Shown here in pieces: positions 35,193-44,586 of a stretch of 53,144 nt of DNA. A program made the translations under genes and the position numbers. The stretch is taken from assembly GCA_019429205.1 (NCBI GenBank), contig JAHYIT010000019.1:1-53144 (forward strand). The letters are read 5' to 3'. Source of the DNA: Mariniphaga sp. Lineage in GTDB: Bacteria > Bacteroidota > Bacteroidia > Bacteroidales > Prolixibacteraceae. Under the pieces are notes generated by a model that did no database searches, was not told the origin of the DNA, and saw only the letters and a program-made list of their open reading frames with translations. Position 1 is the stretch's first letter, and each line of letters opens with the position of its first letter.

Positions 35193-35244
35193 CTAAAAAG
35201 AAAACGAAGATATGCTTTTTCAATTATTGCAAGTGCAAAGTTTA

Positions 35245-35252
35245 TATCTTTG
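35245..35252 (+). promoter_or_regulatory. Bacteroidota -7 box for the arginine deiminase operon
   Basis: TATCTTTG (TAnnTTTG) 29 nt upstream of the ATG at 35282. A TTG lies 15 nt further upstream, a shorter spacing than usual. Confidence 0.5.
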
Positions 35253-35281
35253 CCGCGGTTTTACAACTTTTATGCAAAAAA

Positions 35282-36541
35282 ATGAAGACTTGTGTTAATT
35301 CTGAAATTGGAAAGCTGGAAGGGGTGATAATCCACACACCCGGTTCCGAAGTGGAAAACATGACACCCGGAAATGCAGAACGTGCACTATACAGCGACAT
35401 TCTCAACCTGTCTATTGCATCCAAAGAGTATGCTCAGCTGACTGGTGTGCTCGGCAAAGTAACACAGGTATTCGAGGTAAAGAAAATGCTGGGTGAAATT
35501 CTGGAAAATAACATTGCAAAAATGCAGCTGCTCCACGAAATCTGCACCCATGAATGCATTCAGGGAATGGAAGACCAGTTGGCAGAACAAAATGCAGAAA
35601 CGCTGGCTAATATTCTGATTGAGGGAATGATTCTGGAGCGAAACAACCTGACCGATTACCTGAGCCATGAAAAATTTCTGATGCGCCCGTTGCACAACCT
35701 GTTTTTTACCCGCGATTCGGCTATGGGAATGAACGGGAATATGCTCATTGGACGGATGGCCAACCCGGTACGCGAACGTGAGACCATGATAATGGAAGCC
35801 GTTTTAAACTACCATCCGGCTTTTGAAACCACTACCCTCAACCCCATCAAACCGTTGCACGGCATACCGGTTGATACGATGGCAACACTGGAAGGAGGTG
35901 ATTTTCAGGTAATCCGCAACGATGTGTATGTAATTGGCACCGGTATGCGCACCAGTACACAGGGAATCGATTTCATTATTGAAAACATTAAAAAGCAGAA
36001 AAAGGGAGCACACCACATTCTTGTACAGGAACTGCCTTCATCGCCCGAATCGTTCATTCACCTCGACATGGTTTTCACCTGCCTGAACACCGATGCCTGC
36101 ATGGTTTACGAGCCGGTGGTTTACGGACTGAGCCGCTACAAAACCATTTACATCCGCATAGATAACGGTAAAGTGAAGATCAACGAACAACCCAATATTC
36201 CGGAAGCATTGAAAAAACTGGGCATAAACCTGAAACCCATAACCTGCGGCGGACAAAAAGACCCGTGGATTCAGGAACGCGAACAGTGGCACAGCGGCGC
36301 CAACTTTTTTGCTTTTGCACCGGGTAAAATCATTGGCTATGAACGAAATGTGCACACGCTGGAAGAACTGAACAAAAACGGTTTTGAAATTATTCGTGCT
36401 CTCGATGTAATAAATAACAAAGTAAATGTGAATGATTACCAAAAATGTGCCGTTTCCATTGCCGGATCAGAGCTGGCCCGCGGTGGTGGCGGCGCCCGCT
36501 GTATGACCATGCCCGTGCGCCGTTCCGAAGTAAACTGGTAA
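35282..36541 (+). CDS. arcA: Arginine deiminase
   Basis: Hydrolyses arginine to citrulline and ammonia. Guanidine-modifying superfamily motifs are present: FTRDSAMGMNGNML (catalytic Asp), LEGGDFQVI (Glu), HLDMVFTCLN (catalytic His) and the nucleophile Cys407 near the C-terminus in GGGGARCMTMPVRR. 419 residues is normal. No arcB/arcC genes follow, so the ATP-forming deiminase pathway is not complete here. Next gene: TrmH-family methyltransferase after 6 nt. Confidence 0.93.
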   Translation: MKTCVNSEIGKLEGVIIHTPGSEVENMTPGNAERALYSDILNLSIASKEYAQLTGVLGKVTQVFEVKKMLGEILENNIAKMQLLHEICTHECIQGMEDQLAEQNAETLANILIEGMILERNNLTDYLSHEKFLMRPLHNLFFTRDSAMGMNGNMLIGRMANPVRERETMIMEAVLNYHPAFETTTLNPIKPLHGIPVDTMATLEGGDFQVIRNDVYVIGTGMRTSTQGIDFIIENIKKQKKGAHHILVQELPSSPESFIHLDMVFTCLNTDACMVYEPVVYGLSRYKTIYIRIDNGKVKINEQPNIPEALKKLGINLKPITCGGQKDPWIQEREQWHSGANFFAFAPGKIIGYERNVHTLEELNKNGFEIIRALDVINNKVNVNDYQKCAVSIAGSELARGGGGARCMTMPVRRSEVNW

Positions 36542-36547
36542 GAAACC

Positions 36548-37078
36548 ATGCGAAAACTCAAAATAAACGAACTCAACCGCCTTTCGAAGGAAGATTACCA
36601 AAAGGCTGAAAAAATTCCGCTGGTGGTTGTGCTCGACAACATCAGAAGCTGCAACAACATCGGGTCGGTTTTTCGAACCTCCGATGCACTGCTGGTTGAA
36701 AAAATTTATCTCTGCGGAATTACGGCCACACCTCCCAACAAGGAAATTCATAAAACTGCCCTGGATGCCGAAAAATCGGTTAACTGGGAGTATTTCGAAA
36801 AAACAGAAGATGCAGTAAAAAAACTTCAGCAGGAAGGATACAAAGTTTATGCGGTGGAACAGGTTGAAAACAGCATTCCACTTCCCGATTTTCAACCTTT
36901 TGCAAATGAAAAACTGGCGCTGGTTTTCGGCAACGAAGTAAAAGGCGTTCAGCAAAAAGTAGTCCACCTGTGCAAAGGCGCCATTGAAATTCCGCAGTTT
37001 GGAACCAAACATTCGTTTAATGTTTCGGTAAGCGCAGGCATTGTTTTGTGGGATATTTTTCAGAAACTGAAAAAATAA
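36548..37078 (+). CDS. TrmH/SpoU-family RNA methyltransferase
   Basis: Trefoil-knot methyltransferase, 176 residues. The three SpoU motifs are visible: VVVLDNIRSCNNIGSVFRTS, LALVFGNEVKGV and IEIPQFGTKHSFNVSVSAGI. It would 2'-O-methylate a tRNA or rRNA position; which one cannot be told from sequence. It lies 6 nt after arcA and 33 nt before the DUF2851 gene, a probable three-gene operon. Confidence 0.9.
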   Translation: MRKLKINELNRLSKEDYQKAEKIPLVVVLDNIRSCNNIGSVFRTSDALLVEKIYLCGITATPPNKEIHKTALDAEKSVNWEYFEKTEDAVKKLQQEGYKVYAVEQVENSIPLPDFQPFANEKLALVFGNEVKGVQQKVVHLCKGAIEIPQFGTKHSFNVSVSAGIVLWDIFQKLKK

Positions 37079-37080
37079 GT

Positions 37081-37113
37081 ATTTTTATTCCCGAACATAA
37101 AAAGAATAAAAAT
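37081..37113. repeat. A/T-rich inverted repeat overlapping the DUF2851 start
   Basis: Perfect 10-bp arms atttttattc / gaataaaaat with 13-nt loop. The right arm includes the first two bases of the ATG at 37112, so an mRNA hairpin could mask the start. Confidence 0.4.
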
Positions 37114-38407
37114 GAGTACCCCGAAAGCAGTACCGGAAGAATTTCTGCACTTTGTCTGGGAAAACCGTTTGTTTTTCCCCGATAATATGGAAACAATTGA
37201 AGGCGAACCACTGGAAATTGTAAACACCGGCAGGAGAAACACAAATGCCGGTCCCGACTTTTTCAATGCAAAAATCAAGATTGGCCAAACAACATGGGCA
37301 GGGAACATCGAAATCCACAAAAAAGCTTCCGATTGGGAAAAACATAATCATACTGACGATAAAGCTTACGACAATGTAATTTTGCATGTAGTGGAGAAAG
37401 CAGATCAAAAAATTACAAGAGAAAACGGAACTGAAATAGCTACCCTGGAAATGGCCTGGCCGGAACAATATACCCGCAATTACCAAAAACTGCTGGATGC
37501 ACAAACCTGGATTGCCTGCCAGGAACATTTTCACCGGATTGATCCGGTAATTTTACAACTTGGGTTCAACCGCCTGATGATTGAACGGCTGGAAGACAAA
37601 ACCGGGGAACTTACCCAGCGTCTGGAGCAAAATCAACAAAACTGGAACGAAACTTTTTACCAAATGCTCGCCCGAATGTTCGGATTTAAGGTGAATGCCG
37701 TTCCATTCGAACTGCTGGCAAAAGCCATTCCCATGAACATTCTGGCCAAACATAAAAACAACCTTTTTCAACTGGAAGCTTTGCTTTTTGGCGCCTCCGG
37801 GTTGTTAAACGAAGAACTTTTGGGTGACGATTACTTTTTGGAATTGCGAAAAGAATTCGGCTTTCTGTATAAAAAATATGGCCTGAAACCCGTGGAAGCC
37901 CACTTGTGGAAATTTATGCGGCTGCGACCGGGAAATTTCCCGACCATTCGCATTTCGCAACTCGCAGCACTCATCCACCGTTCAAAGGGGTTATTTTCGA
38001 AAATACTGGAAACAGAAAAAACGGAAGATTTGAAAACGTTGTTCCGCGTGAAAGCCTCGAATTACTGGGACGCACACTATAGGTTCAATAAACTTTCGCC
38101 CCGGCAACAAACCAAAATACTGGGCGAAGATTCAATCGATACCCTAATCATTAATGTGGTAATTCCTTTTCTTTTTGTTTATGGCGAAAAACAAAACCAG
38201 CACCACTTAAAAAACCGAGCACTGGAATTTCTGGAAGAAATTCCCCCAGAAAGCAATTCGATTATAGAAAAATGGAAGAACTTAGGTGTTTCTGCGCGTT
38301 CAGCGTTTGAAACCCAGGCCTTGTTGCAGCTAAAAAACAAACATTGCAGCAAGAAAAAATGCCTGACCTGCCCCATCGGTAACAAACTTGTAAAAAGCCT
38401 GGGCTGA
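37112..38407 (+). CDS. DUF2851 protein
   Basis: 431-residue protein of a family widespread in Bacteroidota and without known function. Recognisable segments: EEFLHFVWENRLFF, NTGRRNTNAGPDFFNAKIKI, WAGNIEIHKKASDWEKHNH. The C-terminal cysteines are CSKKKCLTCPIGN, a possible metal site. No signal peptide. Converges with the antiporter gene 17 nt downstream. Confidence 0.88.
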   Translation: MSTPKAVPEEFLHFVWENRLFFPDNMETIEGEPLEIVNTGRRNTNAGPDFFNAKIKIGQTTWAGNIEIHKKASDWEKHNHTDDKAYDNVILHVVEKADQKITRENGTEIATLEMAWPEQYTRNYQKLLDAQTWIACQEHFHRIDPVILQLGFNRLMIERLEDKTGELTQRLEQNQQNWNETFYQMLARMFGFKVNAVPFELLAKAIPMNILAKHKNNLFQLEALLFGASGLLNEELLGDDYFLELRKEFGFLYKKYGLKPVEAHLWKFMRLRPGNFPTIRISQLAALIHRSKGLFSKILETEKTEDLKTLFRVKASNYWDAHYRFNKLSPRQQTKILGEDSIDTLIINVVIPFLFVYGEKQNQHHLKNRALEFLEEIPPESNSIIEKWKNLGVSARSAFETQALLQLKNKHCSKKKCLTCPIGNKLVKSLG

Positions 38408-38424
38408 ATTTTATCCGAAAAAAT

Positions 38425-40398
38425 TTATACTGAAAACAGTTCAGAAGCCAGGTTCACCTGCTCCGGATCGCCCAAAACATAGGCAATATCGCCAGCCAAA
38501 AACCGGGTTTTCAACGTGGGGTGTTCAATCATTTCATCTCCGCGTTTTACGGCGAGCAAAGTCACACCTGTTTTTTTCCTCAAATCGGTTTCGCCCAGGG
38601 TTTTTCCTTCCGCAAATGAGTTTGTCTCGATAGTGATGGCCGATATATTAACATTGGGCATTTCATCGATAATTGAAGGTTGGTTTACCATATCCTTTTC
38701 GCTAAAAACACCCAGGTTCGTGCTCCGGATTTGGGCCATCATGCGGTTTATTTTTTTCTGAGGATAAAGCCGTTTCATTAAAACCCGGTTGAAAAAATCA
38801 ATGGCGATTTCAAACTTCTCAGGGAATACCTGGTCGGCGCCAATTTCAAAAAGTTGCTGTACATTTTCAACGTATGGCGAGCGGGCTATTACAAAAGCCT
38901 GCGGACTAATTTTTTTCACCTTGTCAACAATGGCCATGGATGGAATGATATCGCCTACTGAAACCACCACCACATCGGCAGAATCAACATGGGCTTTCAG
39001 TAAAATGGGTTCATTTACCGCATCACCGTAAACCACATTGTCGCCGGCATTCATTTTTTCCCGTGCAATAGTTGGATCAAAAACAACTGACACGTGTTTC
39101 ATGTCGTAATGTTTTGCCATAATGGAAAGTTTCAGTGCACTCGAATCTTTTCCAATAATTACCAGGTGGTTTTTAAAATCAGGAATTTCAACTTCTTTTA
39201 AAGGAAAAAGGCCGTTAACCAGATAACCGGGCAGATTAAAACGCAAAATCCAATTGGCAACAGACCGGGAAACATTCATTAAAAAGGGGGTAACTGCCAT
39301 TGTAATTACTGTTACAGCCAAAAAAAGCTGGTAATTATATTCTGACAAAATGCCATATCCAAAACCCACTTTGGCCAGAATAAATGAAAATTCACCCACC
39401 TGGCTAAGTGCAAATCCAATAAGGACAATTCCCCTGAAAGTGTGCCCCAACACAAATCCTGTGGCAGATGCTATGAGCATTTTTATAACAAGAACGAGCA
39501 ATACTGCGCCTGCCACCAATAAAATATTTTCCTGAACAAACGCCAGGTTCAGCAACATTCCTATGGAAACAAAAAAGAAACTGGCAAAGGTGTCTTTAAA
39601 CGGAATGAGATTCCCAAAAGCATTGTGACTGTATTCCGATTCAGAAATCATCAGGCCGGCCAAAAATGCCCCAAAAGCCAGCGACATCCCCAGCTTAAAG
39701 GTAAGCAATGCAATGGCAAAACATATAAGAAAAATACTCATGGTAAACAACTCCTGGTTTTTGGCGAGAGCAATCAGGTGCAGCAATTTCGGCAGCAACC
39801 AGCGGTTTCCGACATATACCAATCCGATAATAACAAAAGTTTTTACAAGAAGCAGAATCATTTCGTTGCCAATGTCCACCGAGGGATTTCCCAAAAGATT
39901 GGTAAAAAGCAAAAGCGGTACGAGCAATAAATCCTGGAAAATAAGAATCCCCAATACAGTTCGCCCGTAATTGGAGGTGAGTTCGGAACGTTCCTGAAGC
40001 AATTTCAATACAAGGGCAGAACTACTCAGAGCAATTAAAAAACCCATAAACAGGCTTCCCTTCCAGTCTATTTCAAACAACGAAGACAATGCATAAAACA
40101 CTAAAGCAGTAAGCGATACCTGCAAAAGCCCGCCGAAAAAAACAATTCTGCGAATGCGAACCAGGTGTTTCAAAGAAAATTCCAGCCCAATAGTAAAAAG
40201 AAGTAGTATTACTCCTATGTCTGCCAAAATTTCGATGTTGTGTTCTTCATGAACAAGGGCCAGTAAATGGGGGCCGGCAACAATTCCTGTGATTAAATAT
40301 CCCACAACGGTAGGCACTTTCAATCGGGTAAAAATCAGGTTTACAAACGTTGAGAGTGCAAAAATAATTACAATGTCACGCAGAATTGTCAGTTCCAT
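38425..40398 (-). CDS. KefB-type cation:proton antiporter with TrkA domains
   Basis: CPA2 family monovalent cation/proton antiporter. The N-terminal about 390 residues hold about 12 membrane helices (VGYLITGIVAGPHLLALVHE; GVILLLFTIGLEFSLK; ALSSSALVLKLLQE; LSQVGEFSFILAKVG). A cytoplasmic TrkA-N/RCK domain (about 405-520, HLVIIGKDSSALKLSIMAKH) and a TrkA-C domain (about 570-657, ITIETNSFAEGKTLGETDL) follow. The nucleotide loop lacks a classical GxGxxG (IIGKDSSA), so the regulating ligand is open. The gene is monocistronic. Confidence 0.9.
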   Translation of the reverse strand: MELTILRDIVIIFALSTFVNLIFTRLKVPTVVGYLITGIVAGPHLLALVHEEHNIEILADIGVILLLFTIGLEFSLKHLVRIRRIVFFGGLLQVSLTALVFYALSSLFEIDWKGSLFMGFLIALSSSALVLKLLQERSELTSNYGRTVLGILIFQDLLLVPLLLFTNLLGNPSVDIGNEMILLLVKTFVIIGLVYVGNRWLLPKLLHLIALAKNQELFTMSIFLICFAIALLTFKLGMSLAFGAFLAGLMISESEYSHNAFGNLIPFKDTFASFFFVSIGMLLNLAFVQENILLVAGAVLLVLVIKMLIASATGFVLGHTFRGIVLIGFALSQVGEFSFILAKVGFGYGILSEYNYQLFLAVTVITMAVTPFLMNVSRSVANWILRFNLPGYLVNGLFPLKEVEIPDFKNHLVIIGKDSSALKLSIMAKHYDMKHVSVVFDPTIAREKMNAGDNVVYGDAVNEPILLKAHVDSADVVVVSVGDIIPSMAIVDKVKKISPQAFVIARSPYVENVQQLFEIGADQVFPEKFEIAIDFFNRVLMKRLYPQKKINRMMAQIRSTNLGVFSEKDMVNQPSIIDEMPNVNISAITIETNSFAEGKTLGETDLRKKTGVTLLAVKRGDEMIEHPTLKTRFLAGDIAYVLGDPEQVNLASELFSV

Positions 40399-40460
40399 TT
40401 CATGTTTTTTGGTTCAAACTAAGATAGTGGATTTTCACAATAAATTGATTCACGCCACAA

Positions 40461-40488
40461 AAAAAGGCGCCATAAATGACACCTTTTT
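40461..40488 (-). terminator. Terminator of the NigD-like gene
   Basis: Stem aaaaaggcg / caccttttt (one mismatch), T-rich on both flanks, between the NigD-like stop and the antiporter start. Confidence 0.6.
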
Positions 40489-40509
40489 AATAAATGCTTC
40501 TCGCATTGT

Positions 40510-41238
40510 TTAATTGTTTTCGCCGTAATGATAAACTCCTTCATACTCAAAAAGTTTTCCATCGTAATCAGTTGTAGTTACCCTGAACTCTACAGAATCG
40601 AGTCCGGCGATCTGTAATTCATTCAACCGGAAAGAAACATAAGCGGCATACGGAATATCTTCTACATCTCCATTGTCGTTGTGCCGCAGTTCCAGTTCAA
40701 TCGGTTGATCTTCGCCAGTCAATTCACCGGGTTCTTTTACAAGGTTGATGTAATGCACCTCGTAACGCCCCCAGTATTTGATTTCGAAGTTCAACAAACT
40801 GTCAGTCTGCCAAACCTTCCTTACAATAATGGGATCGTTTCCAATGCTGTCCCGGTTTTCTTCTGTAATGTCCAGAACACCTTTCAACAATACTTTTTTT
40901 ACAGAATTTACCTTGATATAAAAACGGTCTGCATCGCCACCATCATTGGCATTGTCGTCTAAAATAGTGTAATTGATTAAAATCCGGTCGCCGGTTTTCA
41001 GTCTGGAATTCGGATCGTTGGTTCCGTAATAATACCACGGCAAACCGTAACCGGAAGCAACCGGAACCAGGACATCGCCGTTATCCATATTTATCCGGTA
41101 TTCCATCGGATCAGAACTAACCTGTTCAATCATCCCGAAACCTACCCACATATCATTCAGCGAATACCCGTCATCATCAAGGCAACTGGTAACTGTAAAA
41201 ATTAATCCCAATAAAATAACTAAAACATACTTTTTCAT
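40510..41238 (-). CDS. NigD-like lipoprotein
   Basis: Lipoprotein (lipobox cysteine in FTVTSCLDDD, residue about 19) with the NigD N-terminal OB-like and C-terminal beta domains: RINMDNGDVLVPVASGYGLP, KTGDRILINYTILDDN, IELELRHNDNGD, YAAYVSFRLNELQ. First described beside bacteriocin-type genes in Bacteroides; the function is unknown. It has no partner genes here. Confidence 0.85.
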   Translation of the reverse strand: MKKYVLVILLGLIFTVTSCLDDDGYSLNDMWVGFGMIEQVSSDPMEYRINMDNGDVLVPVASGYGLPWYYYGTNDPNSRLKTGDRILINYTILDDNANDGGDADRFYIKVNSVKKVLLKGVLDITEENRDSIGNDPIIVRKVWQTDSLLNFEIKYWGRYEVHYINLVKEPGELTGEDQPIELELRHNDNGDVEDIPYAAYVSFRLNELQIAGLDSVEFRVTTTDYDGKLFEYEGVYHYGENN

Positions 41239-41408
41239 GGCTATCTCTCCTTATTTTAAAAATTTTACATCTTATAGATGAAAAGACCGTTAAGGAGGTT
41301 GCGTGGAAACAAAAAAAAATTCACGAACAGAAAAACTGACAAAAAGGAATAATAAACCTAATGGCACAGGGATTGTTATCTATATTTCCATATATCTAAA
41401 TATTTATA

Positions 41409-41416
41409 TATTTTTG
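41409..41416 (+). promoter_or_regulatory. -7 box almost touching the redox-operon start codon
   Basis: TATTTTTG (TAnnTTTG) ends 4 nt before the ATG at 41421, the same geometry as at 26564-26576, implying a leaderless transcript. Confidence 0.5.
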
Positions 41417-41420
41417 AAAC

Positions 41421-42011
41421 ATGAAAATAATTGAATCTTTGCAGGAATTAAAAAACGCAACCAACTCGAACGAAAATGTTTGGTTGTTGTTATATAAAAA
41501 GGGGTCATCTCAAAGCGATTGTGCTTTGGAAAATTTTGAAAAAGCAGGAAAAATTGCTGCTGAGAAAGATAAAAACAATGTTCTTTGCATCGCTGATGTA
41601 AATGAAGTTAGAGACATTCACCCGGATTTTGGTGTAACCAGTGTTCCAACTTTGCTCTATTTTGAAAAAGAAAAATTGCGGAATTTGGTAAAAGGATGTC
41701 ACCAGCCGGAACAATTTAATGCTATTTTTGACAAATCGGCAGTGGTTATTTCAACGAACGGAGAGAAAAAGCCGCAAAAAAACGTGACGGTTTATACAAC
41801 TCCAACCTGTACCTGGTGCAACACGATTAAACGTCATTTACACGAAAGCGGGGTTCGTTACCGCGAAGTGGATGTTTCGCGCGACCAGAAAGCTGCCGAA
41901 GAAATGATGCGAAGGAGCGGTCAGCAAGGCGTACCGCAAACCGACATTAACGGCGAAATGATAATAGGATTCGACAAAGCGAGAATAAATAACTTATTAG
42001 GAATTAATTAA
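41421..42011 (+). CDS. Thioredoxin-like / glutaredoxin two-domain protein
   Basis: 196 residues. The first domain (about 1-105) has a thioredoxin-like fold: VCLL-type strand, then SSQSDC in place of CxxC, and VTSVPTLLYFEKEKL with the cis-Pro. It keeps only the second cysteine. The second domain (about 120-196) is a glutaredoxin: VTVYTTPTCTWCNTIKRHL with CTWC, and GQQGVPQTDINGEMIIGFD. It probably reduces disulfides or persulfides in the cytoplasm. First gene of a three-gene redox/chaperone operon. Confidence 0.82.
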   Translation: MKIIESLQELKNATNSNENVWLLLYKKGSSQSDCALENFEKAGKIAAEKDKNNVLCIADVNEVRDIHPDFGVTSVPTLLYFEKEKLRNLVKGCHQPEQFNAIFDKSAVVISTNGEKKPQKNVTVYTTPTCTWCNTIKRHLHESGVRYREVDVSRDQKAAEEMMRRSGQQGVPQTDINGEMIIGFDKARINNLLGIN

Positions 42012-42022
42012 ATAATAGTAAT

Positions 42023-42547
42023 ATGAAAAAGTTCGCATTCATTATGGTACTGGCAATTTTTGCTCTTCAAAGCTGCGGAGCGGGCCAGCAAAAAAACAAC
42101 GACAAAAGTGATTCGGCTGAAACTGCAGCACCAGTTCAAACAGTTGCTGCCACACAGTCAGCCGACGGAGGTTCTATCCTCCTGACAAAAAATGTTTTCC
42201 TGCAAAAAGTCTGGGATTATGAAAATTCTCCGCAGGAATGGACCTATAAAGGCGACAAACCTGCGCTAATTGACTTTTACGCCGACTGGTGTGGCCCTTG
42301 TAAAATTGCATCGCCCATTCTCGAAGAAATTTCGCACGAATATGCCGGTGATATTTACGTCTATAAAATCGACACCGAAAAAGAAAAGGAACTGGCAGCT
42401 GTGTTCGGCATTCGCGGAATTCCGGCCTTTTTGTACATTCCTGTTGGAGGTCAGCCGGTTATGATGTCGGGAATTGCCCGCACGAAAGAAGACACTAAAA
42501 AGATGTTCAAAGACAACATCGACAAATATTTATTAACTTCAAATTAG
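42023..42547 (+). CDS. Thioredoxin-family lipoprotein
   Basis: 174 residues. Lipobox cysteine in FALQSCGAG (residue about 18), a low-complexity Ala/Gln/Ser linker, then a thioredoxin domain with the active site YADWCGPCK and cis-Pro region IRGIPAFLYIP. It is exported and lipid-anchored, so it acts in the periplasm. It lies 11 nt after the glutaredoxin gene and 21 nt before the GroES-like gene. Confidence 0.9.
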   Translation: MKKFAFIMVLAIFALQSCGAGQQKNNDKSDSAETAAPVQTVAATQSADGGSILLTKNVFLQKVWDYENSPQEWTYKGDKPALIDFYADWCGPCKIASPILEEISHEYAGDIYVYKIDTEKEKELAAVFGIRGIPAFLYIPVGGQPVMMSGIARTKEDTKKMFKDNIDKYLLTSN

Positions 42548-42568
42548 TGTTAAACGTTAAATTAAAGA

Positions 42569-42865
42569 ATGGTAAAAATGAAAGAGTTACAGCCAATTAA
42601 TCAGAATGTTCTGCTGGAACTGACTGAGGACGCAGCAGAACAAAAAACCGCTGCAGGGATTATTATTCCCGATTCTGCACAGGAAAAGCAGGAAGTTGCC
42701 AAAGTTGTTGCCGTAAGCAACATTGAAAATGCAGAAATTGCACCGGGAGACCAGGTTCTCTACAAAAAATTTACAGGTACAGAAATCGAATTCGAAGGTA
42801 AAAACTACTTGTTGGTACCTTACGCCGATATCCTGTCGAAAGTAGTGGAAACCGAGTCAATTTAA
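42569..42865 (+). CDS. GroES-like co-chaperonin, without a GroEL gene
   Basis: 98 residues with the GroES fold: opening LQPINQNVLLEL, mobile loop KTAAGIIIPDSAQEK, APGDQVLYKKFTGTEIEFEG and the closing YLLVPYADIL. No groEL is adjacent. It sits at the end of a thioredoxin operon, so it is probably a second GroES paralogue. ATG codons at 42569 and 42578 are both possible. Confidence 0.88.
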   Translation: MVKMKELQPINQNVLLELTEDAAEQKTAAGIIIPDSAQEKQEVAKVVAVSNIENAEIAPGDQVLYKKFTGTEIEFEGKNYLLVPYADILSKVVETESI

Positions 42866-42925
42866 ACGGCTAATGCTTTGAATTTTACCCATTCTGCCAG
42901 AAACGTTTTAAAAATCGACATAAAG

Positions 42926-42953
42926 AGCCGGAAGTTTTTCTTCCGGCTTTTTT
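42926..42953 (+). terminator. Terminator of the redox/GroES operon
   Basis: Perfect stem agccggaag / cttccggct with a T5 loop and a following T run. Confidence 0.85.
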
Positions 42954-43050
42954 AATGGGAAAAGCAAATCATATGATTCTCATTACCAACAATGAAAATC
43001 ATTTCAAGAGGATTCAAAAAATTCAAATGGAAAACTGGACAAAATGATCT

Positions 43051-44553
43051 TTACAGTCTCTTGTAGGTTGTAATATCTAAAAACTCTATCGTTTTGTTAA
43101 TACCTTCGTACATTAAAACATCATATTCAACAAACTTTACTTCTTTTCGGTAATCTTTTAAAAAATTTTCCAGGAAAGGCGAAGTTTTCAGCGGTCGGCG
43201 AAAATCCATAGCCTGCGCTGCATTGTAAAGTTCAATGGCCAGTATTTTTTCCGTATTCAAAACCACTTTCAGCGCTTTGGTGGCCGCATTGGCGCCCATG
43301 CTCACGTGGTCTTCCTGCTCGTTGGAAGACGGAATGGAATCAACCGAAGCCGGTGTGCAAAGTTGTTTATTTTGGCTCACAATGGAAGCTGCGGCATACT
43401 GCGGAATCATAAATCCGGAATTCAGTCCGGGATTAGCTACCAAAAACTCGGGAAGACCGCGTTCACCGGCAATAAGCCGGTATGTACGCCGTTCGGAAAT
43501 GCTGCCCAACTCGCTCAGGGCCATGGCCAAAAAATCGAGCGCCAGTGCCAGCGGTTCTCCATGGAAATTTCCACCTGATATAATCTGGTCATCATCAGGG
43601 AAAACAGTCGGATTATCTGTCACCGAATTGATTTCTATTTCAAACACGTCAGCCACATAATTTACAGCATCGCGCACTGCTCCGTGTACCTGTGGAATAC
43701 ACCGGAAAGAATATGGATCCTGAATATGTTTTTTGAAGCGGGACTGTATTTCACTGCCTTCCAGAATGAATCTAAAATGAGCAGACGTTTGTGCCTGTCC
43801 TTTGTGCGGCCTGATGCGCTGGATGTTTTCCATAAACGGCTCTATGAGTCCGTCAAACGCATCCAGCGAAAGGGCTCCAATCATTTCAGCCTGGTCGGCA
43901 ATCCGAAAAGTTTTCAGTAACGAATAAACGCCGTGAGCTGCCATAAACTGTGTACCGTTCAGCAGGGCCAGGCCTTCTTTAGCCTCAAGTTTTACTGGTT
44001 CCCAGCCAAATTTCTGCATTACTGTTTTGGCTTCCACTCTTTTTCCTTCAAAATTCACTTCGCCCAAACCCAGTAAAGGCAGGAACAACATAGCCAACGG
44101 TGCCAAATCGCCACTGGCGCCCAGCGAACCCTGTTCGCAAACCACCGGTAAAATATTGTGATTAAATAAATCGATAATGCGCTGCACAGTAATCAGTTGC
44201 ACCGCCGAATTTCCCTTGGCCAGGGCATGCGCTTTCAGCAAAAGCATCAACTTCACCACATCTCCGGGCACTTCGGGGCCTATATTACAGGCATGCGAAA
44301 GAATCAGGTTTTCCTGGAGTTTGCTCAGTTCAGCATTAGAAATTTCGATGTCGCACAGCGCACCAAACCCTGTGTTTATACCATAAATCGGTTTATCGGC
44401 CTCTTCCAGTTTTCGGTCGAGGTATGCTTTGCTTTTTAGAATACGTTGCACCGATTCTTCCGAAAGTTGCAGTTTTACATCGTTTTCAAGAATTTCCTGA
44501 ACTACCTCGAATGTGAGATTGGCCGGGGATATTTCGAAAGTCTGATTCTTCAT
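43051..44553 (-). CDS. hutH: Histidine ammonia-lyase
   Basis: Deaminates histidine to trans-urocanate, first step of histidine breakdown. The autocatalytic MIO cofactor motif is GSLGASGDLAP with Ala-Ser-Gly at 146-148. Tyr57 lies in PIYGINTGFG. Other family segments are CIPQVHGAVRDAV and SDN-like SVTDNPTVFPDDD. 500 residues is normal. No hutU, hutI or ftcD gene is nearby; it lies 33 nt downstream of hisS on the same strand. Confidence 0.95.
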   Translation of the reverse strand: MKNQTFEISPANLTFEVVQEILENDVKLQLSEESVQRILKSKAYLDRKLEEADKPIYGINTGFGALCDIEISNAELSKLQENLILSHACNIGPEVPGDVVKLMLLLKAHALAKGNSAVQLITVQRIIDLFNHNILPVVCEQGSLGASGDLAPLAMLFLPLLGLGEVNFEGKRVEAKTVMQKFGWEPVKLEAKEGLALLNGTQFMAAHGVYSLLKTFRIADQAEMIGALSLDAFDGLIEPFMENIQRIRPHKGQAQTSAHFRFILEGSEIQSRFKKHIQDPYSFRCIPQVHGAVRDAVNYVADVFEIEINSVTDNPTVFPDDDQIISGGNFHGEPLALALDFLAMALSELGSISERRTYRLIAGERGLPEFLVANPGLNSGFMIPQYAAASIVSQNKQLCTPASVDSIPSSNEQEDHVSMGANAATKALKVVLNTEKILAIELYNAAQAMDFRRPLKTSPFLENFLKDYRKEVKFVEYDVLMYEGINKTIEFLDITTYKRL

Positions 44554-44586
44554 TGCGCTTAATTTTGCGGCAATTTCGGATAAGAT

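Noticed and set aside
36548-37078. Long minus-strand frame opposite the TrmH-family gene (36467-37012)
   Set aside because: Shadow of a clear methyltransferase gene.
44560-44567. TAATTTTG on the plus strand between hisS and hutH
   Set aside because: It matches the -7 consensus but points away from both genes; no plus-strand gene follows.
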